Assembly: GCF_001465345.1 (NCBI RefSeq)
Contig: NZ_CP013655.1
Span: 2,421,554-2,485,553, forward strand
DNA: 64,000 nt
Origin: Enterococcus rotai
GTDB taxonomy: Bacteria > Bacillota > Bacilli > Lactobacillales > Enterococcaceae
Direction of reading: 5' to 3'
Position numbers and translations under genes: made by a program. Below are positions 50,801 to 57,128 of this stretch, piece after piece. The first letter of the stretch is position 1. The number at the start of each line of letters is the position of its first letter. The notes under the pieces were generated by a model. That model did not search any database. It was given only the letters and a program-made list of their open reading frames with translations, and had not been told where the DNA came from.

Positions 50801-50883
50801 CACCAGGAGTTAAAAGGTATAGAAAAAATGGTAAGTATATAGATTTGGCACCAGATGGTTCCGTTATTTCTTTTGGAAAATAA
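41809..50883 (+). CDS. Giant secreted Rhs/YD-repeat polymorphic toxin (WapA-like)
   Basis: A 3024-residue protein. It has a Sec signal peptide (hydrophobic core about 12-33, cleavage near QSFAQ), a Glu/Lys-rich region, and a beta-rich DNRLRE-like domain (about 350-560). A LysM-like segment follows (about 684-735, SQDTLPRLLKFYGLEKQ), then a DUF6531-type start of the Rhs shell (about 767, GFEPINIGSGNLIYEM). Long YD repeats (about 890-2460) follow, then the Rhs core end (about 2640-2718, REYSTTTGRFLQEDTW and YIYVENNPQKYRDRSGNAG). A repetitive Trp-Asn-Lys-Val segment and a pretoxin motif (VPVVPPVTTIPKPDLD) lead to a ~90-residue toxin tip. The tip has LEDHFDRHGKEVGAETVEEY and RYRKNGKYIDLAPDGSVISF, resembling small BECR-type RNase tips; that is my guess. 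The shell would encapsulate the tip until delivery by contact. Confidence 0.93.
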   Translation: MMKKGWKRKGITLFVAGVQVLGLFPWGALQSFAQENEKAETVGSSEVIATQEKVKKEDLDQQTQQKLKKAEESTEKENQTTEKADNQTETTLDVAPQLKSAFEADEKSMLASVKEDMAEKGLTEMITDRSETTKTFVHPETGVGETVVFTEPIHFEKEKDNWQEFNGTFEEEKDTYIAKEQVEVQVPNEVTEKEVPTVKVGDSKVGIGLPDDKYEVQAVKDDKVLLAAENDLEPVEISYQPTGVKVSQYISEETDLTTVKFALKLPDTLQAKEEKEQGIIGLYDGEKLVSAVPTPTIETITGDFISTAEADFDSKTNTLTLRALDQEKSQNLKAARVNVQFVQAKIEQGIEATSIRQYDDKMNYWFQDYMYIGYDDGYNGTLGAAHFVTYGLIKIPDAELKKIGKGREIESANLSLFRTGAPGFWGDRAKDGSGKVVNRHFEVHGLTKDIGAFSKATYKGFSDAKFPYGPPANESGKETMIGGIDPNNRRVNFDITNLANDWINGGSNYGMIVKTNKVTSHELPYSTAEVFAAPKGGVTTTSPYLVIKHRERPPIDKNMPLKDTTLKLRPFVSADNDGLVQFQALGMDGIGRPDAKINYRVIDTSDKNKVTFSGTDPSIGRDYIFPNYPKLFEHANRYLELSSNWQTNTLLTSSLKENHLYKVEATITHGTEESKQTYDQFQLYKVTSQDTLPRLLKFYGLEKQRATFMRDNNMKDELLTQGNIVFIRNPKKNQGKAYQSQPLSKADKIRLDALSVGRGKHCKYGFEPINIGSGNLIYEMTDSVWYDFEEEQLFARTYNSKGGGMDSPVGRNWTLNQYLTLNQLEDKSMMLTKEDGGKIFFDRGKDGRYQVSDDSPYTLTKKIKDEKRSFELTNTEQKLTYLFDATGQIRKITNAYGQTKEYSYEEETGFLKAIKQFNGSKVLFDWDDNGHIKKATFPDQTTNTFEYDAKGNLTKVTDALGKKIAYTYNDNHFMTSYSDDEGTLLYQNKFDKEGRVIEQTDAKDNTVTITYEKNKTTTIDGNGNKEVTTYNDHFQPTKIEYADGKSEIKRYNDRYQLIEEIDRAGNKTTYENDANGNVTKTIFPDGSTEVSLYNASNQLTEQTDRLGNKTNYHYNEQGKLLQTIRPDGKAITYSYDGQGKMTSKTDADGATENYTYQAGNLTSISDAHGAKTGYEYDAKGLITKEFDAAGNAKIFKRNKRGELIEETDFNGNKKTYSYSAEGYLLSETDFNGNQTSFTYDKLGRKIAEINPAGGKQTFEYDANGNITKETDYLGNAKTFIYNELNQVIEEKTATGSITRYTLNALGDPLTETVDDKKKTTYAYDKNQNLIKKVDALKQETTYEYDQKNQRIKETYPDQTTILYEYDELGNITAKTDRNGLKTTYSYNEKSQLLKELSGDRETNYAYDSRGNKTTEIDPENNQHSFGFNPLGYLSEQTDAAGNKTVYETDNQGNVTKITDPDGNVLTYTYDGEGNVLSQTDALGNKKLSTYNSLNQLATTVEPTGDITQYHYDANSNLVEKIDALGNKTTYSYTKDNQLQASTDPLGQITQLSYDASGNLISFEDAIGRKTTYSYDLLNQLTKEATPGNVTINYSYDVLGQRIKQSDSNGKSESYTYDKNGQMLTATDEQKRKISYEYNLFGEKIAETDAAGNKTIYAYNKLGQQTTITHPQETSQTLTYDSLGHVLEEVMPNGGKYTYSYDKRGNLIKESNPLGETQRYAYNKNSQLVQSITAKNEVTTYSYDKNNRLIETKDPLGNSQKIKYDANGNVLSETDAEGNQTTYAYDGNNQLIQTINAKKFQQTVNYDPVGRKIAETDFNGNKTSYEYNANDQLLKKTEPNKRITTYEYDAHGNLSKITDPKKAVTEMTYTSDGQLASETNAKGYKRLYEYDAYRNLLAVKDNVRKEPLETYRYNHYQQRIAETNAAGKKTTYDYNKFGQLTKLTYPNKTSVAYSYDLLDRVSEMTDIRGNKTKTEYDENGQVTRFIAPGEQVSTYEYDSNGNVTKEQDPMAFTSSYTYNKLNQVAEETDELGHKTTYAYDQLQQVAKITDPRNHQLRMDYDGNGNLVKETDAKGKEKHFGYDANDQLTSVKNRLGKTTNYTYDLQSNLTSVKDALGNQTTFNYSPTGELDSVLSANGKKESYEYTLDGQLAQTTTPKEETIQYKYDEMNQLVEKVTKNANFTYTFTDEEKMKSAAYETTEPTVAIDNEALKQAIPTKGEVAFEYNQYGDLTKATDEKGENLTYSYDALGRKTSVTYPSERKITYEYDKKNQLTVVADGDQKTVYEHDGAGQIKKISYPNGTITQYDYLATGEISSAETLEANGKSLAKMTYAYDENDNLQKETIQYPKLTLEKTYEYDAEDQLTKVIEVEGKKKTEIEYYYDDAGNRITYSEKVNDKEKTFYEYKVNNMNQVTEITSEKGAKFEYDANGNVAKKIAMTGEVTTYLYDVEDRLIQETSSNGVYTFYGYDALGNRVIKGTATEHGRRIKTDLKAWMKQTDRTAQLALNNQDVTLHEILTAVAKQPTMADRLRCLPKDRPWRKDHDKPRKTVETEKLKKELDKNHSIKIVTSLNEYNQEHTSPAKLTQETYDKKVKTTQRQEFTFGEETDILGDQEDQYHRDGYSSIGTITNRQSGELITNTLYNEYGEATLRLENEYGYRSEYHDQSNRIHLRAREYSTTTGRFLQEDTWYGKVEQPQSQNRYIYVENNPQKYRDRSGNAGWWSKAWNNVKKTAKKVWNGVKQGAQKVWNGVKKVASAVWNGAKAVWNAVVPSSPRASSSWGTIPSGVRYVGNYGGRTYYPQRNYVGVNYIRGRNGQPVGYQTYSQALYYQSAAYRYQVQVQRAQATRMMATVRIKKVCDTADKKWTGKNKGLVVGAAFVIPIPRVPVVPPVTTIPKPDLDTGNFSFPSLPKVPSAQDLANGIVGWFIGDYIQKIAKNSDLDTGKWAKGSYKTEKDSLEDHFDRHGKEVGAETVEEYLRKAEEFARTAKKGVQGKPVKGDTPGVKRYRKNGKYIDLAPDGSVISFGK

Positions 50884-50913
50884 CTATATATATTATTTGA
50901 GGGGTGACGTGCT

Positions 50914-51570
50914 ATGAATGAAGAGACAAAAAAATATAGATTAACTGAAAAATATATACAGTATAAAGGGCGCATTTTATATAGAATCCAAGCAATTAAA
51001 AACTTTTCGGATGTAAACTGTGGGGAGTATGGTGGATTCGTAGAATCGGAAGAAAATTTGAATCAATATGATAATAGTTGGGTATATGACGAAGCAAAAG
51101 TATATGGTGATGCTAGGGTCGAACATGCCGCGAATGTGAAAGAATCTGCAGTCGTTTTTGAGAATGCTATTATTTTCCAATATGCTGTAGTTAAAGGTAA
51201 TGCAAAAGTTTATGGCAATGCTTGGATTCGTGAATCTGCACACATTTCTGGTCAGGCAAGAATTTATGACGAAGTAAGAGTTGCTGGAACAGTTAAGGGA
51301 AACAGTATTATAAGTGGGGACGTGACTATATATGGTAATGCATATATTAGAAGCAAAGGAACCGTCCGTACGTCTAGTGACTATGTTATAGTAGAGAATA
51401 TTAATTTAGACAATCAAATACTGACTATCTATAAAGCTCGAAATAACGAAATTTATGTAACAAATCAAGAAGGTTATGAACAGAGTCTGGAAGCGTTCAT
51501 GACAAATGAGAAGGATTGTGGTGAGGTTATTTATGGAGTGTTATTAATAAATGGATTTAATCTAAAATAA
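50914..51570 (+). CDS. Beta-helix (hexapeptide-repeat-like) protein, candidate Rhs immunity protein 1
   Basis: 218 residues, GAGGGG upstream of the ATG, 30 bp after the toxin. The N-terminal part reads ILYRIQAIKNFSDVNCGEYG then GFVESEENLNQYDNSWVYDE. A stretch of short repeats follows (AKVYGDARVEHAANVKESAV, NAKVYGNAWIRESAHISGQA), typical of a left-handed beta-helix such as YdcK-like proteins. Position says immunity; the fold is unusual for that role. A paralogue follows directly. Confidence 0.72.
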   Translation: MNEETKKYRLTEKYIQYKGRILYRIQAIKNFSDVNCGEYGGFVESEENLNQYDNSWVYDEAKVYGDARVEHAANVKESAVVFENAIIFQYAVVKGNAKVYGNAWIRESAHISGQARIYDEVRVAGTVKGNSIISGDVTIYGNAYIRSKGTVRTSSDYVIVENINLDNQILTIYKARNNEIYVTNQEGYEQSLEAFMTNEKDCGEVIYGVLLINGFNLK

Positions 51571-51590
51571 AAGTGAAGGAAAGTTATCTA

Positions 51591-52235
51591 ATGGAGAAAA
51601 AATATCAATTGACAAAAGAATCTATAGAAATTGATGGGCATAAATTATATAGAATCCAAGCAGTCAGAGAGTTTAGTGTAGTAGAAAAAGGTGAATACGG
51701 TGGGTTTATAGAATCAGAAAAAAATCTGAATCAATACGATGATAGTTGGGTTAGTAAAGATGCAAAAGTCTATGAGCAGGCATATGTAAAAGATTATGGT
51801 GAGGTAAATCAGGAAGCTGTGGTCAAAGGGAATGGAATTATAGAAAAATTTGGGAAAGTTTTCAATAATGCTGTAGTAGATGAATTTGCGTGTGTAACAG
51901 GAAATGCTCAAATCATCCAAAATGCTTCAATAGCTGGACATGCAGTTATAACTGATGCTGTAGTTATAAGTGGTGATGCACAAATTTTTGGCGATGTAAA
52001 AATTACTGGCGTAATGCATATTGGTGGTACTGCCGTAATATCAAGTTTGGATGATTATTTTTCTATCTCCTCAATGGATGAAAGTATACTGATAATTGCT
52101 AAAGGAAGAGGACAAGAAATATGGGCGTATAGAACGGGCCTATCAACTGTTACTTTCACAGAATATAAGAAGCAGGTTTCTTCTCTAGAGTTTGAATTGG
52201 TTCTAAAAATTCTTAGCTTAAAAGGATGGATTTGA
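51591..52235 (+). CDS. Beta-helix protein, candidate Rhs immunity protein 2 (paralogue)
   Basis: 214 residues from ATG 51591 (AAGGAAAG 8 bases upstream; a GTG at 51573 is an alternative). Same plan as its neighbour: HKLYRIQAVREFSVVEKGEY, GGFIESEKNLNQYDDSWVSK, then repeats NAQIIQNASIAGHAVITDAV. Clear tandem duplication with strong divergence in the helix face, as seen for immunity genes that follow changing toxins. Confidence 0.72.
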   Translation: MEKKYQLTKESIEIDGHKLYRIQAVREFSVVEKGEYGGFIESEKNLNQYDDSWVSKDAKVYEQAYVKDYGEVNQEAVVKGNGIIEKFGKVFNNAVVDEFACVTGNAQIIQNASIAGHAVITDAVVISGDAQIFGDVKITGVMHIGGTAVISSLDDYFSISSMDESILIIAKGRGQEIWAYRTGLSTVTFTEYKKQVSSLEFELVLKILSLKGWI

Positions 52236-52410
52236 ATGATGTAAGCAACATGTAATAGCGATCTTAAATTTTAGTTATCTAGGCTGAAAAAATATAGTAA
52301 TATTAATATTCAAAAATTGCAATAAAAAATATTGAAGATTATGCAAAAAAGCATGAGACTACTGGAATAGGCAACTAGGCAAATAACTTGAAAAGGAGTA
52401 GAGGTAGATA
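52236..52410 (+). other. Gap with a possible toxin-tip remnant
   Basis: Mostly stop-rich. A short open piece near 52307-52375 reads AIKNIEDYAKKHETTGIGN before a stop, like the end of a toxin tip that lost its front. Weak evidence. Confidence 0.3.
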
Positions 52411-52944
52411 ATGTTTAAATGCTTAATTTGTGGCTTTAATAAACTGGAAATGGAACCATATGGAAAAGAATATCCTTCGGGTGAAGTTTGTTCTTGCTGT
52501 GGCTTTCAATTTGGTGAAGATGACGACAAAGGAATTTCTCATGAGCGATGGAGAGAATCTTGGATAAAAAAAGATTGTCCTTTTTGGTATAGTCCTGATT
52601 GTCCAGAAAATTGGGATGTAGAAAAACAATTAAAAGAGAGTGGAGTCGTTTATAAAAAGAGTGATGTGATAAAAAATAGTTGTCCAGTCTGTGAGTTTGA
52701 TGGATTATTTGAACCAGCTTATGATGAAGAATATGGATACCCTTCAGATGATATTTGTCCATGTTGTGGTTTTCAATTTGGTCTGCATGATTATCCAGAA
52801 AAAGTTAAAGGTATAAAAAAATGGCGTGAAAATTGGATATTAGGAGGTTGTCAATGGCACTTTAAACCAGACAAACCAGCAGAGTGGTCACCTCGACCAC
52901 AGTTGACGAATTTGGTGAATCAGCAATACGAGAATCATCAGTAG
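52411..52944 (+). CDS. Double CPCC zinc-ribbon protein 1
   Basis: 177 residues made of two similar halves, each with a CxxC knuckle then a CxCCGFQFG motif: CLICGFNKLEMEPYGKEYPS and CSCCGFQFGEDDDKGISHE in the first, CPVCEFDG and CPCCGFQFGLHDYPEKVKG in the second. Each half ends in a W-R-E-x-W-I segment. This is the cysteine-rich CPCC family in duplicated form. AAAAGGAG precedes the ATG. It lies among toxin/immunity modules and has a paralogue at 55847, so an immunity role is likely but unproven. Confidence 0.75.
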   Translation: MFKCLICGFNKLEMEPYGKEYPSGEVCSCCGFQFGEDDDKGISHERWRESWIKKDCPFWYSPDCPENWDVEKQLKESGVVYKKSDVIKNSCPVCEFDGLFEPAYDEEYGYPSDDICPCCGFQFGLHDYPEKVKGIKKWRENWILGGCQWHFKPDKPAEWSPRPQLTNLVNQQYENHQ

Positions 52945-52958
52945 AAAAGGTAATCAAA

Positions 52959-52996
52959 GTTGGAGTAAGCTAAGTATTTTTACAGCTTACTCCGAC
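52959..52996 (+). terminator. Hairpin bordering orphan Rhs tip 1
   Basis: GTTGGAGTAAGCT pairs with AGCTTACTCCGAC, followed by TATATACATAA. The next orphan tip is preceded by a different hairpin but the same TATATACATAA. Confidence 0.6.
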
Positions 52997-53062
52997 TATA
53001 TACATAATTTATTCAGTAGCGCTAATTACGTCTTTATCAATAAATAAATAGTAAGTAACTCA

Positions 53063-53572
53063 GGACTTGTCGTAGGAATGGCATTTGTGATTCACATTCC
53101 AAGAGTACCAGTAGTCCCACCTGTAACGATGATACCTAAACCAGATTTAGATAATGGAAACTTCTCATTTCCATCGTTACCAAAAGTCCCAAGTGCACAA
53201 GACCTTGCGAATGGGATAGTTGGCTGGTTTATTGGGGATTATATTCAGAAAATAGCGAAAGATGCTAATAAAAATACCTCAATAAAACCAGAAGCAAAAT
53301 ACAAAGGTAGTAAAAAGCATGGGGTGAACTGGAAAGAAGGGCCTGCTACAGCTAAAAGCGAAGGAACACCTCAGGGACAGTGGAGTAATAAAGATTTGGA
53401 TTATGCTTCTGAATTAGCAAAAAAATTAGGAGCAAGAGAGAGTGGGTACTTTGATTTACCGCCGGGTTCCTCTTCAGTTGTTCATAAACCGGATGGGAGT
53501 ACAGTTCCAGCTAAAAGGATATGGATAAGAAATAATGGGACAGGCACATTTCATGGGTATCCATCAGAATAA
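53063..53572 (+). CDS. Orphan Rhs toxin tip 1
   Basis: From 53063 the sequence repeats the pretoxin region of the giant Rhs gene (50413-50610) almost exactly: IPRVPVVPPVTMIPKPDLDN to NGIVGWFIGDYIQKIAKD. It then carries a different tip with KHGVNWKEGPATAKSEGTPQ, GQWSNKDLDYASELAKKLGA and RIWIRNNGTGTFHGYPSE. An ATG at 53078 opens the frame but has no good ribosome site and no signal peptide, so it is probably a silent spare tip. The tip resembles known Rhs C-termini of unknown activity. Confidence 0.85.
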   Translation, partial: GLVVGMAFVIHIPRVPVVPPVTMIPKPDLDNGNFSFPSLPKVPSAQDLANGIVGWFIGDYIQKIAKDANKNTSIKPEAKYKGSKKHGVNWKEGPATAKSEGTPQGQWSNKDLDYASELAKKLGARESGYFDLPPGSSSVVHKPDGSTVPAKRIWIRNNGTGTFHGYPSE

Positions 53573-53589
53573 GAAAGGAAAATTTTGTA

Positions 53590-54129
53590 ATGTTTAGAAT
53601 ACAAGCAAGTAACCCAAAAATAAATAGTAATGGAGCAATGGAAATAGAAGATATTTCAGATTTGTCTGATTTAATAGAAAGTGCTTATATTTTGCATACA
53701 GAAGATATGATAATGTTTTGGAATTATATTCCAATAGTTGTTTCGTATAAATATAATTTAAGTGAACTGATAGATGATATTTTAGAAATGCTATTTCAGC
53801 TTCGAACGAAAGAAGAAGGAACGATGACTATTGAATGGCCTTCAAGTTCATTTCATGGTGTTTGGAATATGTCTTGGCAGGGTAATGATTGCCTAACAAT
53901 TGATTCAGAGTGGACATCAGTTGTGGGAGGAACGAAAAAACTGTTAAATGATGATTCTAGAATAGAATTATCAAAAAAGGGTTTTGTCGCAGAATGGAAA
54001 AAAGTGTTGGAAAATATTATTAATGGTTTGCGGGAGATAAATAAAAATAATCTTTTGAATTCTGCTATTCAAAAGATTGAAATAGAATATAAAAAAATTG
54101 AAAAGTATGGTGAATTATACCAAACTTAA
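53590..54129 (+). CDS. Candidate immunity protein of orphan tip 1
   Basis: 179 residues, 17 bp after the tip, ribosome site AAAGGAAAA. Predicted mixed alpha/beta: DLSDLIESAYILHTEDMIMF, then a Trp-rich stretch TIEWPSSSFHGVWNMSWQGN and a helical C-terminus. No family recognised; assigned by position. Confidence 0.6.
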   Translation: MFRIQASNPKINSNGAMEIEDISDLSDLIESAYILHTEDMIMFWNYIPIVVSYKYNLSELIDDILEMLFQLRTKEEGTMTIEWPSSSFHGVWNMSWQGNDCLTIDSEWTSVVGGTKKLLNDDSRIELSKKGFVAEWKKVLENIINGLREINKNNLLNSAIQKIEIEYKKIEKYGELYQT

Positions 54130-54183
54130 TCTAGTAATAAGTGCTATTTCTTATTGATTGTGAATTGAAAATAGAATTTAAAA

Positions 54184-54218
54184 ATCCAGAGTAGCTGTAT
54201 ATTTTAGTTGCTCTGGAT
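54184..54218 (+). terminator. Hairpin bordering orphan Rhs tip 2
   Basis: ATCCAGAG pairs with CTCTGGAT, followed by ATATACATAA. The upstream AATTGAAAATAGAATTTAAA recurs with few changes at 54941-54960. Confidence 0.6.
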
Positions 54219-54230
54219 ATATACATAAGC

Positions 54231-54437
54231 GAAATTGATTACATCCGAGGAAGTAATAAGGAGAAAAATGAAACACAAGAAGGTTGGGTAAAAGGAAAGT
54301 TATTAAATGACAGCACTAAGGTATGGGATGCTGGAAAAGTGATAGGTTCCAATGGAAAAACTGGTGTGAGAGTGCATATTGATGGTGCTGGACGAATACA
54401 TGGTTATCCAGTTGATCCTAAACAGTATTTAAAATAG
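54231..54437 (+). pseudogene. Orphan Rhs toxin tip 2, promoterless fragment
   Basis: An open frame without start codon: it begins IDYIRGSNKE, like NYIRGRNGQP of the giant Rhs protein (about 50220). It continues as a short tip WVKGKLLNDSTKVWDAGKVI then GVRVHIDGAGRIHGYPVDPK. The ending is similar in style to orphan tip 1 (HGYP). At 69 codons it cannot be made or exported alone. Confidence 0.6.
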
Positions 54438-54454
54438 TAGGAGGATAAGTTTTT

Positions 54455-54895
54455 ATGTTGAAAACCCCATTAGGAAATATTCGATTATTTGAAAATAATA
54501 TAGAAAAGAAATATAGCTACAAATCACTAAAAGTTAATAGTAAAAATTATTTAGTTGATAAACGAATCAGTATTGCATTGAAAATTACTCAGAATGTTGA
54601 AAATGTAAAGTTCATCCTAGATATTGATGAAAATGAAGTGATAAAAAGTGAAATTGAATCAGGAGAAGATTTATCATTAATAAGTTTTTTTAAAGGTAAT
54701 TTAAAATTGAGTATAGGAACAATAGGAAATACTACTGGTGTTGATTATTTCTATTTAAATAATGGAATGGACTTAACTCTCAATAAAGAGACTCATATTA
54801 AGGAACTAATATTTTATATAGCTTGGCTCAACATGGAAAATCCAAAAGAGGAATCTATTTTTACTTGGTTTGCTGCTGATCCAACATTAGATTAG
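54455..54895 (+). CDS. Candidate immunity protein of orphan tip 2
   Basis: 146 residues, 17 bp after the tip fragment, with TAGGAGG as ribosome site. Beta-rich (VDKRISIALKITQNVENVKF, LSIGTIGNTTGVDYFYLN) with an acidic end. No family recognised; assigned by position. Confidence 0.6.
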   Translation: MLKTPLGNIRLFENNIEKKYSYKSLKVNSKNYLVDKRISIALKITQNVENVKFILDIDENEVIKSEIESGEDLSLISFFKGNLKLSIGTIGNTTGVDYFYLNNGMDLTLNKETHIKELIFYIAWLNMENPKEESIFTWFAADPTLD

Positions 54896-54982
54896 TAGTA
54901 AGTTGAAATATAGATGAAGACTGTAGCTATTTATTTTTAATTGAAAAATAGAGTTTGAAAATCTAGAGTAATGGAGCAAATC

Positions 54983-55708
54983 ATGATGGAAGTTCCTGAG
55001 AAAATTCTAAAAGCAAAAGAGGTTTTGAAAAAAGAAAGGGCGAAGTCGCTTATGATGAAAAAGGCAATAAATTTAGATATTAGACTTGAAGATGGTATTA
55101 TTCCAATAATTCAACCAATTAATAGCGATAATACGAGCATTGATAGTAAGTTATGGAATCTATATATTCAATCTGAAGATTATGCTGAGCTGTTTAGCAT
55201 AGCCCAAAAAACGTATATAAAAGTTGCACTAGATATTTTTAATAAGCCAATGACTAACGAAGATCCTCGATTAAATTTGCTTTCAAATGACTACTTCAAA
55301 CTAAGTCAAGAAACTAAATTTCTTTATTTTATAAAAAAAGTTTTTGAATTAAATAAAGAAAAGTGCTACATCGATCTTGGGATTTTTGAAAATAGTCAAA
55401 TCTTAACGGAGTTTCTGATAAACCAAGAGAAACACTTGGATCAAATAGATAAATATATCTTGTTAAATCAAATTGAGGTTCTAAAGACTAGTAAAAATAC
55501 TGTTTATTTAATAGATGATCTTAATCTATTAAATATGTTTTTTAAAGGTTTTTTAAGAGAAAGTTTGTGGAGTAGTCTATATTTCAATACTGTTCCTTTA
55601 ATTATAAAAACAAATTATGACATCAGTTTACCGTTAGTTTTTCAGAATGAAGAAGATAAAAAAAGATACGAAAAAATTGCAAATGAGAGTGGGTTGTTCT
55701 TTTTGTAG
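54983..55708 (+). CDS. Hypothetical protein in the immunity cluster
   Basis: About 241 residues. ATG 54983 is chosen because TGGAG lies 6 bases upstream; an ATG at 54971 is part of that site. It is helical and Leu/Lys/Asn-rich (WNLYIQSEDYAELFSIAQKT, NKYILLNQ-like segments), cytoplasmic. No tip precedes it, so it may be an immunity gene whose toxin part was lost. Family not recognised. Confidence 0.6.
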   Translation: MMEVPEKILKAKEVLKKERAKSLMMKKAINLDIRLEDGIIPIIQPINSDNTSIDSKLWNLYIQSEDYAELFSIAQKTYIKVALDIFNKPMTNEDPRLNLLSNDYFKLSQETKFLYFIKKVFELNKEKCYIDLGIFENSQILTEFLINQEKHLDQIDKYILLNQIEVLKTSKNTVYLIDDLNLLNMFFKGFLRESLWSSLYFNTVPLIIKTNYDISLPLVFQNEEDKKRYEKIANESGLFFL

Positions 55709-55713
55709 TCTAA

Positions 55714-55830
55714 ATGAACTTGAGATCAAATGATGTAAAAGTGCATAAAACAAAGACGGAAGAGATAAAAATTATATTTGAGTTTAGTGTTGGAAGTTAC
55801 TTGCTTAGAATTCGGAGTGTAGGAGTTTAA
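55714..55830 (+). pseudogene. 38-codon remnant
   Basis: Open frame MNLRSNDVKVHKTKTEEIKI followed by 18 more codons to the stop at 55830, without a good ribosome site. Probably the remains of an immunity gene. Confidence 0.3.
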
Positions 55831-55846
55831 AAGAAAAGGTGATGTA

Positions 55847-56365
55847 ATGTATACATGCATAGTTTGTGGTTATAAAGATTTAGAAATGGAATCTTATGGA
55901 AAGGAATACCCTTCCTGTGAAATTTGTTCTTGTTGCGGCTTTCAATTTGGAATAGATGATGATAAAGGAATTTCTCATGACTTATGGAGAGAAACTTGGA
56001 TAAAAAAAGATTGTTCTTTCTGGTATACTCCTGATCGACCAATCGCTTGGGATGTGGAGAAACAATTAAAAAGTATTGGAATTATGTATAAGAAGAAAGA
56101 TGCGAATAAAAATATTTGTCCTGTTTGTAAATATGATGGACTAGATGAGCCAGCTTACAACAGTCTTGGATATGGTTCATATGATATTTGTCAAGGTTGT
56201 GGTTTTCAATTTGGCTTAGATGATTATCCTGATAAAAATAAAGGGATACAAAAATGGCGAGAAAATTGGATAAGAGGAGGTTCTAGTTGGTATTCAACAA
56301 GCTCGATTAAACCAAATTGGAATCCCACAGAGCAATTAATTCATTTGAGTAAAATCAAAAAATAG
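55847..56365 (+). CDS. Double CPCC zinc-ribbon protein 2 (paralogue)
   Basis: 172 residues with the same two-half plan as the protein at 52411: CIVCGYKDLEMESYGKEYPS, CSCCGFQFGIDDDKGISHD, CPVCKYDGLDEPAYNSLGYG and CQGCGFQFGLDDYPDKNKG. In the second half the CPCC motif has become CQGC. AAAAGGTG precedes the ATG. Paralogues separated by three toxin/immunity units suggest cassette duplication. Confidence 0.75.
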   Translation: MYTCIVCGYKDLEMESYGKEYPSCEICSCCGFQFGIDDDKGISHDLWRETWIKKDCSFWYTPDRPIAWDVEKQLKSIGIMYKKKDANKNICPVCKYDGLDEPAYNSLGYGSYDICQGCGFQFGLDDYPDKNKGIQKWRENWIRGGSSWYSTSSIKPNWNPTEQLIHLSKIKK

Positions 56366-56480
56366 TGAGAGTAATTATTTTAATAAAGAAAGTTTGTAAT
56401 AAGTGAATAAACTAGAAAATTTATTATTTTAGATAGGATAAGCCAATAGAGTTTATAAGAAGAAAAAGGAGCTGTTGTAT

Positions 56481-57023
56481 ATGGATTTTGAATCACGTAG
56501 AAAAATTTTAATAGACGATATATTACTATATGAACCAATCGTAAAAAGAAAATTATTAATGTTTATTAATAAATTGATTTGGAAATTCACTAGTTGTTTA
56601 TTGTTATCAATATTATTATTTAATCTATATTATTTTGTATTTGAATGGAAAAATATAGTATCAAACATCTTTACTGGAACCCTGATTTTTCTATCATTAG
56701 TCTTTTTAATAAAGCTATTACAATTTAAATGGTTGGTAACAAGTAACTACCATATTTGGGCAACGAAAAAACTAAAGCTAATTATGATATCTGAGTTGGA
56801 TTGGTATTCGGATGATAACTATTTATATAATAAACTTATAGTTGGAAAAAAAGAGAAGACTATACGGATACAAAGAAAGTCGTTAAAATTATTGAAATCA
56901 ATGGAGAAAAATCACTATTTTATTTGTGAAGAAATGGACTTCAATAAAATGTATACTTTTTCTTCAAAAGAACTATTCGTAGGTCAACTATCAGAAGCTG
57001 TAGTAATAAAGACGTTATGTTAA
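56481..57023 (+). CDS. Membrane protein, two helices, unknown
   Basis: 180 residues starting at ATG 56481 (AAGGAG 9 bases upstream). Basic N-terminus, two membrane helices (about 30-55 and 60-80: LLLSILLFNLYYFVF and a TLIFLSLVFLIKLL stretch), then a cytoplasmic basic domain. Last gene of the Rhs accessory region; could be an immunity protein acting at the membrane. No family recognised. Confidence 0.6.
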   Translation: MDFESRRKILIDDILLYEPIVKRKLLMFINKLIWKFTSCLLLSILLFNLYYFVFEWKNIVSNIFTGTLIFLSLVFLIKLLQFKWLVTSNYHIWATKKLKLIMISELDWYSDDNYLYNKLIVGKKEKTIRIQRKSLKLLKSMEKNHYFICEEMDFNKMYTFSSKELFVGQLSEAVVIKTLC

Positions 57024-57128
57024 AGTTATATTTAATACTAAAAGAGTACGAACTATTATCAGAAAAAATGGATAATAGCTTGTATTCTTTTTATATATCC
57101 CTTTTTAAATTTTAAAAAGTTGTTCCCC

